Source: Coprobacillaceae bacterium UN01-12pH3A
GTDB taxonomy: Bacteria; Bacillota_I; Bacilli_A; Erysipelotrichales; Coprobacillaceae
Length of the DNA: 64,000 nucleotides
Direction: 5' to 3'
Assembly: GCA_027676805.1 (NCBI GenBank)
Contig: JAQENU010000007.1
Span: 62,001 to 126,000 of the forward strand
In this document: positions 38,299 through 47,680 of the stretch, one piece after another
Position numbering within the stretch: the first letter of the stretch is position 1
Layout of the letters: the number at the start of each line of letters is the position of its first letter
The notes under the pieces: generated by a model
The model's database searches: none
The model's input: only the letters and a program-made list of their open reading frames with translations
Told to the model about the DNA's origin: nothing
Position numbers and translations under genes: made by a program

Positions 38299-39617
38299 TA
38301 GATTTTCTTAGATTTAATAACTTCATCTAAGCATTGAATCCACTGCTCAACACTTGTCCATTTATGCCAAATCGGCAGATCAAAATGGTTAGGATCCCCT
38401 TTTTTAACAAACTCACTGAAATAGCAATTCATTTTATCTGATAATTCATAATCTCCAGGTGTAAATGGTCTCCAGCATCTTTTCAAAGTTCCAAATTCAT
38501 ACCATAACTCGCCTGAATGGAATGCTCCCGCTTGATCACCTGGCAATTCCTTTTCAAATGAATACACATAAACCGGTGCATCATGCAGCTGACTCTGTAA
38601 TTTTGCGAATCCTTTTGTGGATTCAAGAATCGCATGTGCTGTTTCTTTGGAAAACAGTTCATCTTTCGTACAGCCAATCATATAAGGAATATCGTGGAAA
38701 GCTGCTTTGGATAAAATCTTGTCGCATTCCTCTATCAGTAATTCTCCATCGATGTTTGGTCCCAGCAGTTCTAATGGATTGATTTGATGGTCTGCCAGAT
38801 ATTGATGAATGTCATGAATAAGCACTTTATATGGTGCGGCTCTTAATTGTGCTAAATCCTTGTATCCCAATCCGGCAATAACCTCTTTCATGATATCAGC
38901 CTGCTTTTCCTGAGTGATCTCCTGACAGATACTATTTGTTCCAGCGGCACTTTGCATAATAGCTTTAGAAAAGAGTCCTTTTGTCTTATCTGTTGAACAA
39001 ATGATTTGGACACTTCGACTTCCTGCCGATTGCCCCATGATTGTAATATTATTAGCGTCTCCACCAAAAGCTTCAATGTGTTCATGGACAAATTGAATAG
39101 CCGCTATTTGGTCATAAATTCCAAAATTTCCTCTTTCATTTTCCTCTTGAAGCCATGGATGAGATAAGAATCCCATCACTCCCAAGCGATAATTAATTGT
39201 AACTAAAATGACCTTTCTCGAACAAAACTTCGCTCCATCAAATTCAATTTCATGACCATATCCACCTGTATATGCTCCTCCATGAATCCAAAGTAAAACA
39301 GGCAATTTTTCTTCTTTTGTTGCCGCCGGTGTCCAAATATTCAAATACAGGCTATCCTCTGACATAGCTTCTTGGTGTTCAAAAAATTCTTTTTGGTAAA
39401 ATGAACCTAATTCATGTCTAGGCTGAACACTAATCGGACTAAAGGTATCCGCTGTATATACCCCTTGAAACGCATCAAGTGGCTGCGGTTTTTTCCAGCG
39501 TAAACTTCCAACCGGTGCCTTCGCATATGCAATCCCCTTAAATACTGTATACTGTGGGTGATCATCCTGAACTCCCACATATGTCCCTAATTTTGTTTTT
39601 GCTTCTAATAATGCCAT
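38298..39617 (-). CDS. Type-B carboxylesterase (PnbA-like)
   Basis: 439 aa alpha/beta-hydrolase. Nucleophile Ser197 in the elbow GQSAGS; oxyanion region WIHGGAYTGGY; catalytic His in GAFHSGELWYEFG near residue 370. No signal peptide, so cytosolic. The ATG at 39617 follows AGGAGG. Shorter than B. subtilis PnbA (489 aa) mainly by a reduced lid region between about 270 and 340. It hydrolyses esters of unknown nature. The decayed lipoprotein gene lies just downstream. Confidence 0.9.
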   Translation of the reverse strand: MALLEAKTKLGTYVGVQDDHPQYTVFKGIAYAKAPVGSLRWKKPQPLDAFQGVYTADTFSPISVQPRHELGSFYQKEFFEHQEAMSEDSLYLNIWTPAATKEEKLPVLLWIHGGAYTGGYGHEIEFDGAKFCSRKVILVTINYRLGVMGFLSHPWLQEENERGNFGIYDQIAAIQFVHEHIEAFGGDANNITIMGQSAGSRSVQIICSTDKTKGLFSKAIMQSAAGTNSICQEITQEKQADIMKEVIAGLGYKDLAQLRAAPYKVLIHDIHQYLADHQINPLELLGPNIDGELLIEECDKILSKAAFHDIPYMIGCTKDELFSKETAHAILESTKGFAKLQSQLHDAPVYVYSFEKELPGDQAGAFHSGELWYEFGTLKRCWRPFTPGDYELSDKMNCYFSEFVKKGDPNHFDLPIWHKWTSVEQWIQCLDEVIKSKKI

Positions 39618-39643
39618 AAACAAACCTCCTTGCTCCCATTATA

Positions 39644-40018
39644 CTACAACTTTAATTTAATTGTATCGTACTCCCTCATTAATTGTATAACTTCTTTATA
39701 CACATGAGCATCTACTTGTTTTAAGTCCCCTAAAATCTGCCCAATCATTGCCTTATTAATGGTGGTCTGTTTATGACAGCGTATAAAGCATTGTTCATGC
39801 AGCCCTAATTGATGACACAGCTCCCAAGATAAACAATAATCAAATTGAGGTGAATAAAATTCTCTGCGTTTCAGCGTTGCAATTGGCAACACTAGAAATT
39901 CCTCATCCGATAAAGGGTAACTTGCCATAATTAAAGCCGGTCTGGCTTTATAAGCATAATGATGATTTTGCACATTATAATAAGGAAATAAGGTAATGAC
40001 AATTTTACCTCTCCACAT
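39644..40018 (-). CDS. PemK/MazF-like toxin of a Panacea toxin-antitoxin pair
   Basis: About 124 aa. The start MWRGKIVITLFPYYN followed by KARPALIMAS matches the PemK/MazF ribonuclease fold (GDIV-F-PF and K-RPA-V elements), and a central cysteine-containing strand follows. The start is uncertain; frames starting further upstream overlap the antitoxin gene by up to 53 bp. The adjacent upstream gene encodes a Panacea/DUF4065 protein, a known promiscuous antitoxin domain. Activity as an mRNA endonuclease is inferred from the fold; catalytic residues cannot be fixed from sequence alone. Confidence 0.7.
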   Translation of the reverse strand: MWRGKIVITLFPYYNVQNHHYAYKARPALIMASYPLSDEEFLVLPIATLKRREFYSPQFDYCLSWELCHQLGLHEQCFIRCHKQTTINKAMIGQILGDLKQVDAHVYKEVIQLMREYDTIKLKL

Positions 40019-40484
40019 CTGCATGTTCTTCAAAGAAGCAACCCCAATCTGTATCAAACGGTTTTATCTTTTGGGCATCCTTCACTATATCACTCATCTT
40101 TAATGGTTTTGTCCCTATTTCGTTTTTACGCATTGCTTTTCTTGAATTTTTCCAAGAAATTTCCTGATGTGTTAAACGACATAAATCTATAGACTGGCGA
40201 TTCCCATATTGCTTTAGCACACTATCTATCAGCATTTTTGTTTGAAGCGAAACCGGGATCGAAAAATCTTCTATACGATAAAATATGCTTCTTACTTCCA
40301 AAGATACCGGTCCATGCACCCAGCCCAGCAGAGATTCCTCAAATATAGGCTGATGATAAACGTTTAAAGCTTCACGCTGTAATAGATATAATAGTTTATG
40401 TAGTTTCAGCTCATCCATAGTCTGCCCGTAAAGAGTGCGATAATGATTATAAAGATACGCCGCTATATGTTCAACTTGTTCCAT
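40005..40484 (-). CDS. Panacea (DUF4065/SocA-like) antitoxin
   Basis: 159 aa. The motif ELKLHKLLYLLQREAL (about 25-40) and GWVHGPVSLEVRSIFYRI (about 54-71) define the Panacea domain, first seen in SocA and phage Gp-like proteins. The family neutralises many unrelated toxins by direct binding. It is immediately upstream of, and overlaps, the PemK-like gene, the classic antitoxin-first arrangement. No HTH domain is visible, so autoregulation may need another factor. Confidence 0.78.
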   Translation of the reverse strand: MEQVEHIAAYLYNHYRTLYGQTMDELKLHKLLYLLQREALNVYHQPIFEESLLGWVHGPVSLEVRSIFYRIEDFSIPVSLQTKMLIDSVLKQYGNRQSIDLCRLTHQEISWKNSRKAMRKNEIGTKPLKMSDIVKDAQKIKPFDTDWGCFFEEHADVER

Positions 40485-40556
40485 AACATCACCATATACA
40501 TTATAGCAGATTGCTCTTGATCATTCGTTTCATCTTCATTCCAACTTTACAGCAAA

Positions 40557-40596
40557 AACCCTGCCCGTTAATCGTTTAACCAGCAGGATTCATTAT
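40557..40596 (-). terminator. Terminator of the MFS gene
   Basis: Hairpin CCTGCTGGTTAA/TTAACGGGCAGG (one mismatch, one G-U) followed on the minus strand by five T. Confidence 0.65.
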
Positions 40597-40607
40597 ACAT
40601 GACACAG

Positions 40608-41843
40608 TTATGATTTTTGTGGAGTCTCCCTAATAATTTCATCCTCCATCCAATGAAGTTTACGATCAATAACAAAATGATCGATCAGTAAACCAAACGA
40701 TACCGCCAGCAATAAGCCACGATATAAATTAAATCCTCCACAGAAATAATTCAGTCCATAGAAAATAAGAAGTCCGGAAATTCTTCCTGCTGCTGTAGGA
40801 AATTCGCAGGCAATGATGTAATCGCCATCATTGAATCCATCTTTCGCCCTAGAAGAAAGCTGATACTTCATGGTTTGGAAGATAACAGAGTTCCAGCATA
40901 GGATAACACCATTTAGGATAAAACACATAATCAAGCTCCATGGCTTAGCCACAATAGCCAAAGTTCCAATAGAAATTAAATAAATAATTGATGCCCATAA
41001 ATGATATTTCTTTTGATTTTCTAAAGTAAATTTACTTGCGATAAAAATCGAACTTAACACACCAATTAATGACATTGCCGAGTTCAGATTTCCGATGATC
41101 TGTTCATTATTTAATATGATATAGGCAAAGACCATAAATATTTGTCCATAAATCGCTTCTCTTAATCCAAAACTAAAATTATAATAGCGATTTGCATCCC
41201 AGTATTTATTATGCTTTAATTTCAAAATAGGTAAAACATGATACTCTTCATCAAACTTAACATTTTTAAGCAAACAGGAAATGATAATAGCCAAGATATA
41301 AACAATGACACTAAATGCAAATAAGATATAGTAACCCGTTAATTCACTGTAACGCACTATAATCGCCCCGGAAATCATAGGTGCAACTACTCCAAAAATA
41401 TAGCTAAATGAGGTTTGATAACTAAAGAATGTGGCACGATGTTTTTCTCCGGTAAATTTTCCTACTAGGATATTAAAGGCAAAGTAATACATTCCCATTC
41501 CAATGCCATTAAAAATCCCCAAATAGATCAAATACTTGCTTGCCTCAGCCTGCAGCAGCAAAATAAGACTGTAGTAGATAATAGATGATACAATTCCAAC
41601 TTTCAGCAAGGTAAGAATAGATCCTTTTTTAACATAATATGTTCCAAACAAAAACGACCCTAATAATGCAATATAATTGGAAACATTTTGCAGAATCATC
41701 AATCCCATATTATCCGTTAAACGTATCAAATATACATTGACAAATGTTGCCGCAATCGTCATTCCCGATAGGAATAAGATTCCAACCATCAATAAGATTT
41801 TCGCATCTCTTGATAACGGCTCTCGCTTCTTTTTCTTCTTCAT
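40608..41843 (-). CDS. Major facilitator superfamily transporter
   Basis: 411 aa with twelve predicted membrane helices, a basic N-terminus (MKKKKKREPLSRDAK) and a charged central loop (about 190-220) between the two six-helix halves. The pattern is of a YqgE/sugar-phosphate-like or drug-efflux MFS protein, but no substrate-diagnostic motif is seen. Its upstream region contains the left repeat of the integrated element, so its promoter may have been altered by the insertion. Confidence 0.85.
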   Translation of the reverse strand: MKKKKKREPLSRDAKILLMVGILFLSGMTIAATFVNVYLIRLTDNMGLMILQNVSNYIALLGSFLFGTYYVKKGSILTLLKVGIVSSIIYYSLILLLQAEASKYLIYLGIFNGIGMGMYYFAFNILVGKFTGEKHRATFFSYQTSFSYIFGVVAPMISGAIIVRYSELTGYYILFAFSVIVYILAIIISCLLKNVKFDEEYHVLPILKLKHNKYWDANRYYNFSFGLREAIYGQIFMVFAYIILNNEQIIGNLNSAMSLIGVLSSIFIASKFTLENQKKYHLWASIIYLISIGTLAIVAKPWSLIMCFILNGVILCWNSVIFQTMKYQLSSRAKDGFNDGDYIIACEFPTAAGRISGLLIFYGLNYFCGGFNLYRGLLLAVSFGLLIDHFVIDRKLHWMEDEIIRETPQKS

Positions 41844-41960
41844 ATGATTATCCCCCTATTAATGCGATAATAGCGCGTTTATGTAAGGAAATAATCTTTT
41901 TTTCAAAGCGTGAAATATTATTAACCAATTTATAGGCACTTTCAAGCACTTTGTTACTTA

Positions 41961-41976
41961 TTTGTTACTTATTCAT
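41961..41976. repeat. Left attachment-site repeat (attL candidate)
   Basis: TTTGTTACTTATTCAT, identical to 51091-51106. A partial extra copy (GTTACTTA) lies just to its left. Together the two copies bound a 9.1-kb element carrying an integrase and prophage genes. Confidence 0.75.
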
Positions 41977-42000
41977 GAATATTTTTCCATATTTTCAATG

Positions 42001-42030
42001 AAAAAAGCTATCTAAATTTGATAGCTTTTC
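42001..42030. terminator. Bidirectional hairpin terminator at left end of element
   Basis: Perfect 10-bp arms AAAAGCTATC/GATAGCTTTT with a 7-nt loop and A/T tails on both sides, downstream of the zinc-ribbon gene. Confidence 0.7.
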
Positions 42031-42048
42031 ATGCTTAAAAAGGGACAG

Positions 42049-42219
42049 TTATCTCTTAAATCCCTTTATAATTTTAGTCTTCCCGTCTGCGTAGTGTACA
42101 ACTATTTGGCAGCACCCACATACCGGACACTGGTAATAATACGCCTTAAACTTTCCATTCTCCTCGTAGAACACATCATATGTACTAACATTTTCTCCAC
42201 ACTTACATTTAAAAATCAT
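42049..42219 (-). CDS. Small zinc-ribbon protein
   Basis: 56 aa. Two cysteine clusters, C-x-C at the N-terminus (MIFKCKCGE) and CPVCGCC in the middle, suggest a zinc ribbon. The ATG at 42219 has GAAGGTG upstream; a longer frame adds 51 residues with no support. Similar mini-proteins occur in prophages and conjugative elements; no function is known. It is the leftmost gene of the element. Confidence 0.6.
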   Translation of the reverse strand: MIFKCKCGENVSTYDVFYEENGKFKAYYYQCPVCGCCQIVVHYADGKTKIIKGFKR

Positions 42220-42401
42220 TTTTGCACCTTCTACTATGTATAAGAACAATATTAATCTTAAACACATTATTTGTAAATAGGTTGATGTGTATAAACACGT
42301 CATGTTTCTATTTACTATATTTCTAAAATTTTGTTGCAATATTTTTAGATTTATTGTTATCATAAATATCATATGTTACTCTTAAAATAACCTTAAGGTA
42401 T

Positions 42402-42418
42402 ATTTCAAGCGCTGAAAT
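42402..42418 (+). promoter_or_regulatory. Palindrome in the promoter of the secreted-protein pair
   Basis: ATTTCA-N5-TGAAAT lies about 40 bp before the start codon and just upstream of a TATATAA -10-like box, where a regulator could occlude or activate. The rest of 42220-42456 shows no feature I recognise. Confidence 0.35.
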
Positions 42419-42456
42419 GTTTATTTGAAAGTCTATATAAAAGAGAGGGAATAAAA

Positions 42457-43380
42457 ATGAAAAAAAATAGTTTTTCAAAACTATTTTGCGCTACAGTGAT
42501 GACATTTTCACTGTTTTGCGTAAATACTCATGCTATTAATGCTCAAGAAAGTCAAGATAATGATTTTTATATCGAAGAAGGTCAAATTAATTTAGAAAAT
42601 CTTTCATTAGAATATGTCGAAGAGAACGATGAAATTGTAGTTAACTCTAAAAGTCGTACCACTAATACAGCAATTGAAGAAGACAGACTACTGACTATTT
42701 TAGAAACTTCACCCGAACTGAATAAATATCTTAAAAGATCACTTTCTGAAGGAAATTCATCTGAAAATATGTACATTGGATATTCTACGGTTTATCTCAA
42801 AGAAATAGAGGTTCAAGGTGGTACGGACGTTTATCCACTATCAAAAACAGAAATGCAAAATATTAATTCGCGTATCGTGGGAAATGGAACAACTTATCAT
42901 GGTGGAAAGTTTACTTTATACACTGTTGCCCAGCAAAATCCTGCTACCGGGCAATATGCTGCTGGAACAGTCGGTCAATGGTATGATTTAGCCCCAGGTC
43001 TTGATAATAAAGTAAGATTATTTTATACTCCTGATGCAATTTCTTTGTATATGCCTGAAGGGTTTATGTGTACTGATTCACGAGTTAATGGTGACTATCG
43101 TTATAGTGATAAAGTTTTTGATGGAGACAGAAATACCATTTATAGTGTGCAACTTGTAAAAGAAGGAGATTTATTACTTGTTGATAGAACTATAGCCTTA
43201 GATACAAAAGGTCTTAATTATGGCTTCAATATGACAGAGAAAAAAGCTACTAGTTGTTATGTACATAATTATTCACAATTAAACTTATCTTTTTCTGGTA
43301 GTCCTACTTCTCCATCAATTGGTGTAGGCGGAAATAGTAATTACTGGACTATTTCAAGCAGTGTAATTTTCCTTGGCTAA
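42457..43380 (+). CDS. Secreted protein of unknown function (element cargo)
   Basis: 307 aa. Sec signal peptide (MKKNSFSKLFCATVMTFSLF, probable cleavage after AINA at about 29). A short acidic pro-region (about 30-65) is followed by a Gly/Ser/Thr/Asn-rich, beta-strand-rich body to the C-terminus. GAGAGGGA ribosome site. No cysteine pair pattern, wall anchor or enzyme motif is visible. The last bases overlap the start of the next gene, so the two are co-translated. The frame is intact, in contrast to the neighbouring phage genes. I do not recognise the family. Confidence 0.75.
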   Translation: MKKNSFSKLFCATVMTFSLFCVNTHAINAQESQDNDFYIEEGQINLENLSLEYVEENDEIVVNSKSRTTNTAIEEDRLLTILETSPELNKYLKRSLSEGNSSENMYIGYSTVYLKEIEVQGGTDVYPLSKTEMQNINSRIVGNGTTYHGGKFTLYTVAQQNPATGQYAAGTVGQWYDLAPGLDNKVRLFYTPDAISLYMPEGFMCTDSRVNGDYRYSDKVFDGDRNTIYSVQLVKEGDLLLVDRTIALDTKGLNYGFNMTEKKATSCYVHNYSQLNLSFSGSPTSPSIGVGGNSNYWTISSSVIFLG

Positions 43381-43873
43381 AAAATTCATTATTCTTATAG
43401 TTTCGGGTTTATGTGTACTTGGTGGTTGTTTAATAATTAATGAGTATAGAGAATTATATAAATATACCTATGCCAAAAATGATTATAATAAAGAGTTGGA
43501 ATTGATAAGAAATAACTATCAAATAACAGATGCTATTCATTTAGTAAAGCAAGTTGAACTAACAAATACGGATATAGCAAAATTATACGTAGATAACAAT
43601 GATAATCTTATTTTTTCATTATCTGAGAAATCAAAAGATCCTGAAAGATTCTATATAAAAGATATGGTATCATCTACCAATCAAGTGGATGAACTTCATA
43701 ATTATGAGTATATTAAAAATGATGAAAAAACGATTATTATTTATGGTTATAATAAATCATATAAAAAATGCATGGTAAACGATAAAGAAATAGAATTTTA
43801 CCCTTCTGCCTATATGTTAAAATACATAAATATACAAAAAGACGAAGTTGTAGAAGATATAAAATATTTATAA
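43373..43873 (+). CDS. Membrane-anchored partner of the secreted protein
   Basis: 166 aa. An N-terminal hydrophobic segment (FIILIVSGLCVLGGCLII, about 5-22) could be an anchor or a lipobox (VLGGC); the rest is an extracellular charged domain with many Lys, Asp, Asn and Tyr. The start is TTG, overlapping the preceding stop by eight bases. Pairing of a secreted protein with a small anchored partner suggests immunity, folding or display, but this is inference only. Family not recognised. Confidence 0.65.
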   Translation: MAKKFIILIVSGLCVLGGCLIINEYRELYKYTYAKNDYNKELELIRNNYQITDAIHLVKQVELTNTDIAKLYVDNNDNLIFSLSEKSKDPERFYIKDMVSSTNQVDELHNYEYIKNDEKTIIIYGYNKSYKKCMVNDKEIEFYPSAYMLKYINIQKDEVVEDIKYL

Positions 43874-43874
43874 A

Positions 43875-43916
43875 ACAAAAAACAACCCTAAGTCCAGCCA
43901 AGGACCTAGGGTGTTA
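43875..43916. terminator. Bidirectional terminator between cargo pair and phage lysis genes
   Basis: CCCTAAGTCC/GGACCTAGGG hairpin (one mismatch), with a T-run in the minus direction and T-rich sequence on the plus side. Confidence 0.7.
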
Positions 43917-43918
43917 CT

Positions 43919-44107
43919 TTACTCTTTTACATATTCTCTTATTTGATCTAAATTAATCTCTTGCTCCCAGTCCCCGCACTTTATTACACAGGTGTGGTTT
44001 TTCATTTTTGTTATATAAACAGCTTTTAGAAAGCAATCGAAACTAACGGGTGTGCCATCTATACACTTTGCATTACTAACCAGTATTACTTCAGGCAAGT
44101 TTTCCAT
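43919..44107 (-). CDS. Small phage-type hypothetical protein
   Basis: 62 aa acidic protein with three cysteines (AKCID, FDCF, VIKCGDW). It lies four bases after the endolysin gene with a weak GAG-type ribosome site (GTAGAG). Small genes of unknown role are common after endolysins in this phage group. No family recognised. Confidence 0.5.
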   Translation of the reverse strand: MENLPEVILVSNAKCIDGTPVSFDCFLKAVYITKMKNHTCVIKCGDWEQEINLDQIREYVKE

Positions 44108-44110
44108 ACT

Positions 44111-45151
44111 CTACCCCTTAATAACTAAGACTTGTCCCGGATAAATTACATCGTTGCTTAAAGAATTCCAAGACATAATATCTTTGTAACGTGTTGGATC
44201 TCCTAGCTGTTGTGCTGCAATATCCCATAAAGTATCTCCACCTTGAACAACATATTGTCGATCCGGATTAGAAGTACCTTCTCGAATGTCACCGTCATTC
44301 ACAAAGCACATACCCTCATTAATCAGATAGGGGTTATTGGTTCCTTCATAAATAGCTGTGATCGTTCCCTCTTTAATATCCGGTACCAAGGCTTCTCCAT
44401 TAGGCTGCCAACCAACTTTAGCTGTAGATGAAGCGTAGCAGCTTCCGAAATAAACATATTCTCCAACATGGTGCTTTAATGTCTGTGGTGTCGGTGCCTG
44501 TACAGGCTCTTGCGCCCCATCGCCATAACCATTTAATCTATTCTCTTTAATCAGAGTCATGAAGTCGTTATATGCAATATTTGCATCTAAGTTGCCACCA
44601 TAACCATTTAGTCTTGCTACAGAAGTATATTGTAACATACCTACACCACTAACCTCTGAATAGTCTCTTTGAATTGTTCCATCATTCGTTCCCCATTCAG
44701 CAATCCATTTATCAAACTGATCTAATCCGGCTAAATGTGAATCAAACCAACTTTTTGAAGCATAGATTCCTACATAATTAATGATTTGGCAGAATTGTTC
44801 TAAAATAGCTTAAACTAAGCTAAAATTAAAACCATGATTTGTTTTGTAATGATCCGCATCTTCCATATCTAAATAAATAGGATATTCAAATTGTTTATAA
44901 GAAATTACGTTTAGACACACTCTAGCTTCATTAATTGCTTCTCCTACATCTAATGCATTACTATACCAATAAGTCCCACAGGGAATGCCTAAACACTTAC
45001 ACTCTGCATAATTTTTTTCAAACAATGGATCAATTACATCGGCATAGCCAGCACGAATAATAACAAAGTCAATTTGATCTTTCAACGCTTCTAAATTAAT
45101 ATGTCCTTGATGTTCGCTAATATCAATACCTCTCATTTTAAATACCTCCAC
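44111..45151 (-). pseudogene. GH25 endolysin with LysM, split by an in-frame TAA
   Basis: One continuous frame of 347 codons with a single ochre codon at 44810-44812. Before it: a GH25 lysozyme start (MRGIDISEHQG, DFVIIRAGY, YPIYLDMED). After it: the rest of GH25 (QIINYVGIYASKSWF, WIAEWGTND), an SH3-like region and a C-terminal LysM (QYVVQGGDTLWDIAAQQ, VIYPGQVLVIKG). The LysM part could restart at the ATG at 44638. Muramidase for host lysis or muropeptide release in the parent phage. A sequencing error is possible, but the neighbours carry similar lesions. Confidence 0.82.
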
Positions 45152-45163
45152 TTTCTTTTTCTT

Positions 45164-45631
45164 CTACTTAGCAGCTTCCTCAATTTTTCCTCTTAACATC
45201 TTTACAGTAGGAGATAAGAAAGGAATACTCACTCCAATTTCTTCACAGTTTTCTGTAATACTAATTAGTTCGTTTAGCACTAACCATACAGCCACAAAAC
45301 AGCTAATGACTGGTGGAACATTTATACCTAAGTTCATATTCACTAAAATATAGACAACTGACATATCCAAGGCACACCCTACAAAAATTAGGACGTACAT
45401 AGTTATTTTCTTTACAATTCCTAAAAAGCTCTTTTGACTTGTTATTTTATTGCCTTTGCTGTAACTTTCTCCTAACCCGGTAAACCAATTGATCAAGTTA
45501 CATCATACCAATAATAAAATTGGAATAGCTAATAAACCAAAGAAACCAAAAAAGGCATTACATATAGTGCCTAAGAACATCTTTACTTTATCCGTCTTCC
45601 CATTATTCCACCCGCTCTCTAGAATAGTCAC
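45164..45631 (-). pseudogene. Phage holin (phage_holin_4-like), broken by in-frame TGA
   Basis: The downstream part (45164-45496, 110 codons) has three hydrophobic segments and a NWFTGLGESYSKGNKITSQK loop typical of the phi-LC3/4_1 holin group. The same frame continues upstream through a TGA (45503-45505) into a hydrophobic segment (FGFFGLLAIPILLLV) reaching a possible GTG at 45629-45631. The full holin would be about 155 aa. It lies upstream of the endolysin, the usual holin-lysin order. Confidence 0.7.
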
Positions 45632-45731
45632 AAATTAAATCATGTGTTAGACAGAAGGAATCTATTTCTTTCGATTTAATTGCAATCTTACTGTTTAATT
45701 TTTCTTATATCATATTTGGTTCCTATTACAT

Positions 45732-46695
45732 TCAAACAGTTTTTCTGTTTTTATATGATCTTAACGATCTTTCCATATCTCTTAATCTCTGAGTGTTTTC
45801 ATAGTATTCTCTATTTTCTTTCTCATCATATGTTTTGGCATATGGAATCGAGATACTCGGAAAAAACAAAAACATTCGATATCGGCAATTTACACCGCCT
45901 AGCCCTAATATATTCCCATAACCAGTGCTTTTAACTAAATTAGGATATTCTTTTGATTCTCCTTCTAATTGCTATTGTTTTCCTTGCCATCCAGCATGAT
46001 TTACAATTGGATTAGTATCATTTACCCTTGCCCCAATATGAGAATAAATATTTATATAGTTACACTCTAATTCGTTGGCTGCAGTTAGTAATGTACGATT
46101 AGTTATTTGATGTGTGGCTGTCAGCGTGTTACGCCTAACTGTTGCTTCTATTGAGTATGAAATTATTGTCCCATCATATGTAGCACCTTTTAGTCCTTTT
46201 TGAGCCATACTTTTAATACCACGTTTAATAGCTTCATTATAACTATATATCCCACATGATACATCAATATAAGTTTTATTTAAAACATCCTTATATGCAT
46301 GTTTTTGGCTTTCTATTGCTTTCGTTTGAATTAACCAAAATGATTTATTCAATTGTTTAAAGCTCTCTTTAAACATACGATTTAAGGTAATACTCTCAAT
46401 CAAGTCCTCATATCTCAAACTAGATAATCCCCTCTGATAAGTCAAATTGATATCATCTTTATTGAAGTTTCCTAGCTTTTCCTTTTTAACATAACTATTA
46501 TTTCTTTTTCTGAAACCTTCGAATATTTAGCAATAATTTTAATTGCATCATTGTTTAAAGCATCTCAGATAACATATTTAAATACCATTCAAGAGAACCG
46601 GATATGGTGAAGTAAGTAGCAAATCTTTTTGCCACGTCAATTAATTCATCAGGTGGATCTTCTTCTTGTTCGTCTTGAAGAGTACGCTTTTTCAT
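45732..46695 (-). pseudogene. Phage minor capsid protein 2, multiply disrupted
   Basis: The middle (46443-45975) reads as one frame with ATVRRNTLTATHQITNRTLL and GARVNDTNPIVNHAGWQGK, hallmarks of the minor capsid protein 2 family of A118-like phages. A TAG at 45972-45974 interrupts it, but the same frame continues with KSTGYGNILGLGGVNC and YYENTQRLRDMERSLR to a TGA at 45732. Upstream, the N-terminal part (MKKRTLQDEQEEDPPDELID from 46695, then NNDAIKIIAKYSKVSEKEI) lies in other frames, requiring two frameshifts. The C-terminus is probably lost in a deletion joining it to the holin. Confidence 0.8.
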
Positions 46696-47415
46696 CTGAC
46701 TCTAAATTTAATTGCCTGATTTTCAGTCATTTTATAAACATCCATGTAATATTTAATATCATCAATTAAATTATTATTAAATTCTAAAAGTGCCTGTTGT
46801 CTTATCTTTTCTGAATCATCTATAATAGAATCATCAAAATCAGTAGTGATATCTTCTATATATTCAGAACCATTCATCACATAGAAAATAGCTTTTACCA
46901 ACTCGATCATGCTGTATTTCAACAGCTTTTCATAATCCTTTATATTTTATATAGTTTAGATTGAGTTGAGATAACTTGATCACTATTTGTATAGACTTTA
47001 CCGTCTTTAAAAATGAATCTATCCGATCCTAACCCGCAATTCTCTGAAAAAAGATTTAAAGCTGTTTGTAACCCATAAATTTCTGATTAAATCGATTACG
47101 CTCTAAGGATTTGTTCAATTTTTCTTGATCCTCCTCTTCAATATTAATACTCACATTATCATTAAAAAGAATGGAGGCCATGTACTCTGTAATTCGTAAT
47201 GTCGGATTTATTTCAGTAATTGGTCCTTTGCCATCTTCCACCTCTCTGGGTAAAGCATAAAACTTTGTTTGTTCCGAATCAAATTCATTTTTTAAACTAT
47301 CATAAATTAAGTCAATGGTCTTATTTTGATCAATACCATTAGCAAAAACACTTAGTCCAAAGGGAGTAAAGAGATCAATGTTATTAGCTATGTAAGGCTT
47401 ATAGATTTGAAACAT
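46692..47415 (-). pseudogene. A118-family phage portal protein, fragmented
   Basis: Three fragments in different frames: DLFTPFGLSVFANGIDQNKT with IYDSLKNEF (47415-47056); SENCGLGSDRFIFKDGKVYT through VISTQSKLYK (about 47065-46955); and KDYEKLLKYSMIELVKAIFY to LIDDIKYYMDVYKMTENQAI (to 46692). They are consecutive parts of an A118/TIGR01542-type portal. At least two frameshifts separate them, and N-terminal and internal parts are missing compared with the usual 450-500 aa. Confidence 0.75.
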
Positions 47416-47646
47416 TTTCGTCGTTTTGTAAATTTATTTAAATGTTACATATCTTGCTACATAAACATTCCTTTTTAGAGGATACAACTTGATTTATTCA
47501 ATAGGAGAAATAACATATGGATAATTGAAAAATTATAAAACAGTAGATTGGGGCATTTTAGTTGAGTGTTCTTACATTTTGTACCTTTATAGATTGTTGT
47601 ATCGCCTTAAAAAGAAAAGAATCCTTGATAGGATTCTTTCGTGCAA
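47416..47646. other. Junction between prophage remnant and nuclease operon
   Basis: No supported gene. It contains a stable hairpin AAAGAATCC/GGATTCTTT (47616-47639) with A-rich and T-rich flanks, probably a terminator or element boundary. A 73-codon plus-strand frame here crosses terminators and has no ribosome site. Confidence 0.4.
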
Positions 47647-47670
47647 AATAAAAAGCACTCGAAAGTGCTC
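47647..47670 (-). terminator. Terminator of the three-gene nuclease operon
   Basis: GAGCAC-TTTCGA-GTGCTTTTT on the minus strand, ten bases after the nuclease stop codon. Confidence 0.85.
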
Positions 47671-47680
47671 TAATATATTT

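Noticed and set aside
44111..46445. Stop-codon recoding (phage alternative genetic code)
   Set aside because: TAA, TGA and TAG are each found once in different genes, and frameshifts are also present; a recoded phage would reassign one codon throughout.
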